The translations under genes and the position numbers were made by a program. Positions 58,729 through 64,000 of a stretch of 64,000 nt of DNA are shown here, in pieces. The notes under the pieces were generated by a model. It saw only the letters and a program-made list of their open reading frames with translations, did no database searches and was not told the origin of the DNA. The stretch lies in the NCBI RefSeq assembly GCF_007874125.1, contig NZ_CP040128.1:2418001-2482000 (forward strand), written 5' to 3'. How positions within the stretch are numbered: the first letter of the stretch is position 1; each line of letters starts with the position of its first letter. Origin of the DNA: Noviherbaspirillum sp. UKPF54 (GTDB taxonomy: Bacteria > Pseudomonadota > Gammaproteobacteria > Burkholderiales > Burkholderiaceae_D).

Positions 58729-60121
58729 GATCGCGCTGGAAGCTGCCTGCGGCAGCAACGAAACAAGGTCCGCCACTGGATTCCTGGCCAACGCCGGCCA
58801 TGCAATGCGGCGCCACCGGCGCGTCATCCAGGCGATCCAATGGCTGGTGGTCGGCTTCTACCTGGCGCTGGTCGTCATTCCCGCCTTCATGCCGCTGCCG
58901 CCGGAAGACGCGCACCTGTACAACAACCTGCGGCTGTTCGCGCAGTTCATGTTCTGGGGCATCTGGTGGCCGTTCGTCATGGTGAGCACCATGCTGCTCG
59001 GGCGCGTCTGGTGCGGCGTGTTCTGCCCGGAAGGGGCGCTGACCGAACTGGCCAGCCGGCACGGTCTCGGACGCGCCATCCCGCGCTGGATACGCTGGGG
59101 AGGCTGGCCTTTCGTCGCCTTCGTCTGCACCACCGTGTATGGCCAGCTGGTCAGCGTGTACGAATATCCGCAGGCGGCGCTGCTGGTGCTGGGCGGTTCG
59201 ACGCTTGCCGCGGTCGCGGTCGGCTTCGTCTACGGCAAGGGCAAGCGCATCTGGTGCCGCTACCTGTGCCCGGCCAACGGCGTCTTCTCGCTGCTGGCGA
59301 AAATCGCGCCGCTGCACTTCCGCGTCAACGAAGAAGCATGGAAGCGCAGCACCGAGCGCGCCCCGATGGTGAACTGCGCGCCGCTGATCGATATCCGCCA
59401 CATGAAAAGCGCTTCCGCCTGCCATGCGTGCGGGCGTTGCAGCGGCTACCGCGACGCGGTTCAGCTGGCAGCGCGCAGCCCGGCAAGGGAAATACTCGCT
59501 ACGCGCGACAGGGATGCCAGCCGCGAAGAAGCGATGACGCTCATCTTCGGCGTCATCGGCGTTGCCACCGCGGCCTTCCAGTGGTCGTCCAGCCGCTGGT
59601 TCGTGCAGATGAAGACGGTCGCGGCCGAATGGCTGGTCGAACGCGACTCCTTCACGCTGTTGCAGGACGACGCGCCGTGGTGGTTGCTCACGCACTATCC
59701 GGCGGCCAACGACGTCTTCACCTGGCTCGACGGCTTGTGCATCCTCGCATTCATCCTGGGCGGCGGCTTCGCGCTGGGGCTCGCGGTGCTGGCGCCAATA
59801 TGGATTTCAGCCCGGATCGCGGGGCAGGCGCAGGTGTCGTGGCGGCGCCTGGCGCTCGGCCTGATTCCGATGGCCGGCACCGGCATCTTTCTCGGCCTGT
59901 CGATGCTGACCCTGAGCCACCTGAAAGCGGAGCGGCTCCCGCTGGAATGGGTGCCGCCGGTGCGTATCGCATTGCTGGCGGCAGGCAGCGGCTTTTCCGG
60001 CTGGCTCGGCTGGCGCCTGATTGCGCCCGGACTTTCGCCGCGCCGTCTGCTCGCCTTTGCCGTCTTTCTGCTGCCGCTGGCGCTGATCGTGGCGGTCTGG
60101 GCCATCGCCTTCTTCACGTAG
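58721..60121 (+). CDS. ftrD: Membrane-bound ferredoxin-type protein FtrD
   Basis: This 466-residue polytopic membrane protein belongs to the NapH/MauN/FtrD group and is thought to recycle electrons for the iron permease system. Cysteine motifs for iron-sulfur or metal binding are CGVFCPEGAL (near 95), CRYLCPANGVF (near 180) and SACHACGRCSGY (near 230). At least eight hydrophobic helices are seen, including four after residue 320. It overlaps ftrC by 8 bases. Its stop codon lies within the inverted repeat at 60117-60176. Confidence 0.9.
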   Translation: MHKIALEAACGSNETRSATGFLANAGHAMRRHRRVIQAIQWLVVGFYLALVVIPAFMPLPPEDAHLYNNLRLFAQFMFWGIWWPFVMVSTMLLGRVWCGVFCPEGALTELASRHGLGRAIPRWIRWGGWPFVAFVCTTVYGQLVSVYEYPQAALLVLGGSTLAAVAVGFVYGKGKRIWCRYLCPANGVFSLLAKIAPLHFRVNEEAWKRSTERAPMVNCAPLIDIRHMKSASACHACGRCSGYRDAVQLAARSPAREILATRDRDASREEAMTLIFGVIGVATAAFQWSSSRWFVQMKTVAAEWLVERDSFTLLQDDAPWWLLTHYPAANDVFTWLDGLCILAFILGGGFALGLAVLAPIWISARIAGQAQVSWRRLALGLIPMAGTGIFLGLSMLTLSHLKAERLPLEWVPPVRIALLAAGSGFSGWLGWRLIAPGLSPRRLLAFAVFLLPLALIVAVWAIAFFT

Positions 60122-60176
60122 GTCGGATCGAGATCCGCCGACACAGCTAAATTGGCGGGTTTCGGTCCGCCCTACG
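60117..60176. repeat. 60-bp imperfect palindrome between convergent ftrD and cysB-like gene
   Basis: The left arm 60117-60141 and right arm 60152-60176 are 25 bases each. They match at 20 positions, and four of the five differences become G-U pairs in one strand's RNA. The arms begin CGTAGG and end CCTACG around a 10-base AT-rich loop. It may be a bidirectional terminator or a copy of a dispersed repeat family. Confidence 0.65.
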
Positions 60177-60200
60177 CTGCCGGGCTTTCGCTTACGGTGT

Positions 60201-61127
60201 TCAGGCGCCGTGCCTTAGCGCGGTTTCGACGTCGGCACGGCTGAGCTGTGGCGCGAACTGCAGGATGAAGTCGAGCATGTAGGTGCGCAGGTATGCGCCG
60301 CGGCGCACCGCGAGGCGGGTGATGTTCGGCGCGAACAGGTGCGCCGCCTCCAGCGCGACCAAGCCGCTCGCGCAGTTGCGCTCGACCGCCATCGACGCCA
60401 CGATGCCCACGCCCAGCCCCAGCGACACATACTGCTGGATCACGTCCGAATCCATCGCGGTCAGCACGATGTCGGTGTCGATGCCGGCCTGCCTGAACGC
60501 GTCGTCGATATGGCCGCGGCCGGTGAAGCCGACGTCGTAGGTAATCAGGGGAAATGCGGCCAGATCATTCAGGGAGACGCGCTCCAGCGCCGCGAGCGGG
60601 TGCTCTTCCGGCACCACGATCATGTGGTTCCAGCTATAGCACGGGAACGACACCAGCTCCTCGAACTGCGACAGGCCTTCGGTCGCGATGCCGATATCGG
60701 CCTTGCCCGAGATGACCCACTCGGCGATATGTTCCGGCGAGCTTTGCTGCAGCGCGACGCGCACCTGCGGGAAGGCCGCACGGAACGCCTGCACCACGCG
60801 CGGCAGCGCATAGCGCGCCTGGGTGTGGGTGGTCGCGATGGACAGGGTGCCGCTCTTTTCGCCGGAATATTCCTGGCTGGCCTGGCGCAGGTTCTCGGCC
60901 TCCAGCAGCAGCCGCTCGATGATCTGCAGGATGCCCTTGCCCGGCTCGGTCAGGCCGGTCAGGCGCTTGCCGTTGCGCTCGAAGATTTCGACGCCGAGCT
61001 CATCCTCCAGCTCGCGGATCTGGCGGCTCACGCCCGGCTGCGAGGTGAACAGGACGCTGGCGACCTCGGTCAGGTTATAACCGCGGCGCGCCGCTTCGCG
61101 GATCGACCGCAGTTGCTGAAAATTCAT
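60201..61127 (-). CDS. cysB: CysB-family LysR-type transcriptional regulator
   Basis: This 308-residue LysR regulator controls sulfur assimilation in response to O- or N-acetylserine or a related signal. The HTH is at about 1-60 ([40 protein letters not shown]), with CysB-type features such as [11 protein letters not shown] in the effector domain. ATG 61125-61127 overlaps the cysA stop (ATGA), so it is co-transcribed with the transporter it probably regulates. Proteobacteria often carry a second paralogue (Cbl), and I cannot exclude that this is the Cbl-type member. Confidence 0.9.
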   Translation of the reverse strand: MNFQQLRSIREAARRGYNLTEVASVLFTSQPGVSRQIRELEDELGVEIFERNGKRLTGLTEPGKGILQIIERLLLEAENLRQASQEYSGEKSGTLSIATTHTQARYALPRVVQAFRAAFPQVRVALQQSSPEHIAEWVISGKADIGIATEGLSQFEELVSFPCYSWNHMIVVPEEHPLAALERVSLNDLAAFPLITYDVGFTGRGHIDDAFRQAGIDTDIVLTAMDSDVIQQYVSLGLGVGIVASMAVERNCASGLVALEAAHLFAPNITRLAVRRGAYLRTYMLDFILQFAPQLSRADVETALRHGA

Positions 61128-62215
61128 GCTCGCTCCCCTTGGCTCGCTTCATTGATGAACACGCGCAGGCGCTTCGGACGCAGCAGCAGCGTCTCGCCCT
61201 CCGTCGGCGCCAGCTGCGCGTAGCGTTCGGCGGGAATCACCGCCTCGATCAGCTGCGCGTTGTCCGCGCGCTCCAGTTCGAGCTGCGCCAGCGGCCCGAT
61301 CGCATGCGCGCGCCGCAGGCGGGCGGCGATGCCCGCCTCGCACATCTGCCCCGTCGCATCGCGGCTGACCTCGATGTCGTGCGGGCGCACGAAACCGGTT
61401 CCCCGCGCATCGCGCGCGTCGCCATGATCGGGCGCGTCGAGCAGGATGCCGCCGGCATCGAGCGCGCCTTCGTGCACGCGGCCATGGAACAGGTTCACGT
61501 TGCCGAGAAAACCGTACACGAACGGCGACGCCGGATGGTTGTACACCTCGTCCGGCGCGCCGGCCTGCTCGACCCTGCCCTTGTTCATCAGCACGATGCG
61601 GTCGGCGACTTCCAGCGCCTCTTCCTGGTCGTGCGTAACGAAGATGCTGGTCACGTGCAGCTCGTCGTGCAGGTTGCGCAGCCAGCGCCGCAATTCCTTG
61701 CGCACCTTGGCGTCGAGCGCGCCGAACGGCTCGTCCAGCAGCAGCACGCGCGGCTCCACCGCGAGGGCGCGCGCCAGGACGATGCGCTGGCGCTGCCCTC
61801 CGGACAACTGCGGCGGATAGCGGTCGGCCAGCCAGTCGAGCTGCACCAGTTCCAGCAAGGACATCACCTTCCTGCGGATCTGCGCTTCCGAAGGGCGCTG
61901 CCTGCGCGGCTTCACGCGCAGCCCGAACGCGATGTTTTCGAACACCGTCATGTGCTTGAACAGCGCGTAATGCTGGAACACGAAGCCGACCTGGCGCTCG
62001 CGCACGTGGTGCGAGGAAGCGTCTGCGCCATCGAGGAATACCTGGCCGGAATCCGGCCGCTCCAGGCCGGCGATGATGCGCAACAGCGTGGTCTTGCCGC
62101 AGCCGGAAGGTCCGAGCAGCGCAGTCAGTTCGCCTTGCGGAAAATCGAGCGAAACGCCGTCGAGGGCGACGAAGCCGCCGAAGCGCTTGTTGATGTTGTG
62201 GACTTCGATAGCCAT
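61124..62215 (-). CDS. cysA: Sulfate/thiosulfate ABC transporter ATP-binding protein CysA
   Basis: CysA hydrolyses ATP to drive sulfate and thiosulfate import. The 363-residue protein has Walker [13 protein letters not shown], signature [15 protein letters not shown], Walker [14 protein letters not shown], and the H-loop [16 protein letters not shown]-terminal TOBE-like regulatory part follows from about 240. The start is 1 base from the cysW stop. Confidence 0.96.
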   Translation of the reverse strand: MAIEVHNINKRFGGFVALDGVSLDFPQGELTALLGPSGCGKTTLLRIIAGLERPDSGQVFLDGADASSHHVRERQVGFVFQHYALFKHMTVFENIAFGLRVKPRRQRPSEAQIRRKVMSLLELVQLDWLADRYPPQLSGGQRQRIVLARALAVEPRVLLLDEPFGALDAKVRKELRRWLRNLHDELHVTSIFVTHDQEEALEVADRIVLMNKGRVEQAGAPDEVYNHPASPFVYGFLGNVNLFHGRVHEGALDAGGILLDAPDHGDARDARGTGFVRPHDIEVSRDATGQMCEAGIAARLRRAHAIGPLAQLELERADNAQLIEAVIPAERYAQLAPTEGETLLLRPKRLRVFINEASQGERA

Positions 62216-62216
62216 G

Positions 62217-63119
62217 TCAGTTTTCCCGCAGCGGTTGTAGGTTGGTTTCGTGCGCGCGCCATTCGACGAAAGTCTTCAGCGCGAGCGTGACGAGCGCGAG
62301 CAAGGCCAGCAGCGATGCAACGGCGAACGCGGCGGCGAAGTTGTATTCGTTGTACAAAATCTCAACCTGCAGCGGCATGGTGTTGGTCTCGCCGCGAATG
62401 TGGCCGGACACTACCGATACCGCGCCGAATTCGCCCATCGCCCGCGCGTTACACAGGATCACCCCGTACAGCAGGCCCCATTTGATGTTGGGCAGCGTCA
62501 CATGCCAGAAGGTGCGCCAGCCGGAGGCGCCCAGCACCAGCGCAGCCTCTTCTTCCTCCGTTCCCTGCGACTGCATCAGCGGAATCAGTTCGCGCGCGAC
62601 GAAGGGAAAGGTGACGAAGATCGTCGCCAGCACGATGCCCGGCACGGCGAACAGGATCTTGATGTCGTGCTCGCGCAGCCAGGGACCGAGCCAGCCCTGC
62701 GCGCCGAAGATCAGCACGTAGATCAGGCCGGAGATCACCGGCGACACCGAGAACGGCAGGTCGATCAGCGTGAGCAGCACGCTCTTGCCGCGGAACTCGA
62801 ACTTGGCTACGGTCCAGGCGGCGGCCACGCCGAACACCAGGTTCAGCGGCACCGCGATCGCCGCCGTGAGCAAGGTCAGCCTGATGGCGGACACCGCGTC
62901 GGGGTCGCCAATCGCCGCCAGGTAGGTGCCGAGTCCCTTCTTCAAGGCTTCGGCAAAGACCGCCGCCAGCGGCACGAACAGGAACAGCGTCAGGAACGCC
63001 AGCGCAACGCCGGTCAGCAGTACGCGTACCCAGAATGGCTCGACCGTGGCCGCCGGCGCGTGCACCGGTTCGGCGCGCCCATGGGCAGCGACGGGCAAGG
63101 TGGAAACGACAGCATTCAT
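62217..63119 (-). CDS. cysW: Sulfate ABC transporter permease CysW
   Basis: This 300-residue membrane subunit has six predicted helices. The EAA loop is in [27 protein letters not shown], and the CysW-type segment [24 protein letters not shown] is diagnostic. A longer than usual N-terminus of about 28 polar residues precedes the first helix. It forms the channel with CysT. Confidence 0.96.
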   Translation of the reverse strand: MNAVVSTLPVAAHGRAEPVHAPAATVEPFWVRVLLTGVALAFLTLFLFVPLAAVFAEALKKGLGTYLAAIGDPDAVSAIRLTLLTAAIAVPLNLVFGVAAAWTVAKFEFRGKSVLLTLIDLPFSVSPVISGLIYVLIFGAQGWLGPWLREHDIKILFAVPGIVLATIFVTFPFVARELIPLMQSQGTEEEEAALVLGASGWRTFWHVTLPNIKWGLLYGVILCNARAMGEFGAVSVVSGHIRGETNTMPLQVEILYNEYNFAAAFAVASLLALLALVTLALKTFVEWRAHETNLQPLREN

Positions 63120-63120
63120 G

Positions 63121-63996
63121 TCAGGCTTTCTGCGCCTGGCCGCGCAGGCGCGTCCAGGCTTGCAACAGGTTGATCGTCAGGAGCAGCGCGAACGACACGA
63201 TCAGCATCACGACCGCGATCGCGGTGGCGCCGGCGTAGTCGTACTGTTCCAGCTTGGTGATGATGAATAGCGGCGTGATCTCGGACACCATTGGCATGTT
63301 GCCGGCGATGAAGATCACCGAGCCGTACTCGCCGGTGGCGCGTGCGAACGCCAGCGCGAAACCAGTCAGCAAGGCCGGCAGGATGGTCGGGAAAATCACC
63401 TTGATAAAGGTTTGCAGGCGGTTGGCACCGAGGCTGGCGGCCGCCTCTTCCAGCTCGTGCTCGGCTTCCTCCAGCACCGGCTGGACGGTGCGCACCACGA
63501 ACGGCAGGCCGATGAAGGTCAGGGCCACCACCGCGCCCAGCGGCGTGAACGCGACCTTGATCCCGGCCGGCTCCAGATAGCGGCCGATCCAGCCATTGCC
63601 CGAATACAGAGCGGTCAGCGCGATCCCGGCCACGGCGGTCGGCAAGGCGAACGGAAGATCGACCAGCGCATCGATGATGCGCTTGCCGGGAAAGCGGTAG
63701 CGCACCAGCACCCAGGCGACGATGCCGCCAAACAGGACATTGAGGGCCGCGCCGATCAGCGACGCGCCGAAGCTGAGCTTGTAGGAAGCGACTACCCGCT
63801 CCGACGTGACAGCGCTCCAGAATGCATCCCACGTCATCGCGAAGGTTTTCAGGAACACTGCCGACAGCGGGATCAGCACGATCAGTGCCAGGTAAAACAG
63901 GGTAAAGCCAAGCGATAGCTTAAAACCCGGCATCACCCGCGACGCCGCATTGCTCCCCTGGTTGTTCCCCTTACATGTCGTTCCGGCGGCTCCCAT
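63121..63996 (-). CDS. cysT: Sulfate ABC transporter permease CysT
   Basis: This membrane subunit pairs with CysW. The 291-residue frame has six helices, the EAA loop [28 protein letters not shown], and CysT-specific [18 protein letters not shown] and [19 protein letters not shown]. The start is uncertain: ATG 63994-63996 would add 21 Gly/Asn/Ser-rich residues before [10 protein letters not shown], and the upstream region lies outside the window. The sulfate-binding protein gene (sbp) is probably just beyond the right edge. Confidence 0.94.
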   Translation of the reverse strand: MGAAGTTCKGNNQGSNAASRVMPGFKLSLGFTLFYLALIVLIPLSAVFLKTFAMTWDAFWSAVTSERVVASYKLSFGASLIGAALNVLFGGIVAWVLVRYRFPGKRIIDALVDLPFALPTAVAGIALTALYSGNGWIGRYLEPAGIKVAFTPLGAVVALTFIGLPFVVRTVQPVLEEAEHELEEAAASLGANRLQTFIKVIFPTILPALLTGFALAFARATGEYGSVIFIAGNMPMVSEITPLFIITKLEQYDYAGATAIAVVMLIVSFALLLTINLLQAWTRLRGQAQKA

Positions 63997-64000
63997 TGAT

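Overview
The window is a gene-dense, GC-rich stretch of a betaproteobacterial chromosome. Gene content and order (tkt-gap, argF-argG, murB-yajQ, yhdP-nit-tldD-aroG, ribF-ileS-lspA-coaBC-dut, glnA-ntrBC, cysTWA with a CysB-type regulator) suggest Burkholderiales, most likely Oxalobacteraceae (Herbaspirillum/Noviherbaspirillum-like). The family-level call is inference from recognised proteins; no rRNA or tRNA gene is present to anchor it. I see no phage, insertion sequence, CRISPR array or defence island. The unusual content lies in regulatory leaders, operators and two uncommon protein modules.

Layout. 1-5.5 kb: the 2-methylcitrate (propionate) pathway, acnD(partial)-prpC-prpB on the minus strand, divergent from the sigma-54 activator prpR, with a near-consensus -24/-12 promoter and TGTTTCA/TGAAACA operator repeats between them. 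5.5-6.6 kb: a PlsC-type acyltransferase and a small DUF1289 protein. 6.6-11.8 kb: nitrogen control, glnA-(DUF4124)-ntrB-ntrC, with a sigma-54 promoter and NtrC enhancer sites upstream of glnA. 11.8-22 kb: a rhodanese, an orphan TAXI-type receptor, a hemerythrin-like protein, prfC, orn, a Ste24 protease, a pterin dehydratase, rsgA, and a GbsR/MarR-regulator operon with a duplicated operator. 22-27 kb: argF, argG, ppnP, murB, yajQ and a retropepsin-like protease. 27-35 kb: aroG behind a complete Phe/Tyr attenuator (promoter, leader peptide, antiterminator, terminator), then tldD, a nitrilase-family amidase and the AsmA-like yhdP. 35-41.5 kb: glnE and a two-gene unit ending in an SLC5-STAC-GGDEF-EAL fusion. 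41.5-45.3 kb: lepB, gap, tkt. 45.5-55 kb: rsmE, a YidB-family gene, mtfA, ribF, ileS, lspA, coaBC, dut and a PDZ/M48-like lipoprotein. 55-60 kb: a Fur-box-preceded ferrous iron uptake operon, ftrA-porin-ftrB-ftrC-ftrD. 60-64 kb: the sulfate importer cysT-cysW-cysA co-transcribed with a CysB-family regulator.

How the parts connect. GlnA (with a recognisable adenylylation tyrosine), its adenylyltransferase GlnE, and NtrB/NtrC with their enhancer sites form one nitrogen circuit within 28 kb. Two separate sigma-54 activators (PrpR, NtrC) each sit next to a matching sigma-54 promoter. The most interesting items are the aroG attenuator with its HFYFYFYFSY leader peptide, the transporter-linked c-di-GMP phosphodiesterase, the extra outer-membrane porin inside an Ftr iron operon, and the paired operators of the GbsR-type regulator.
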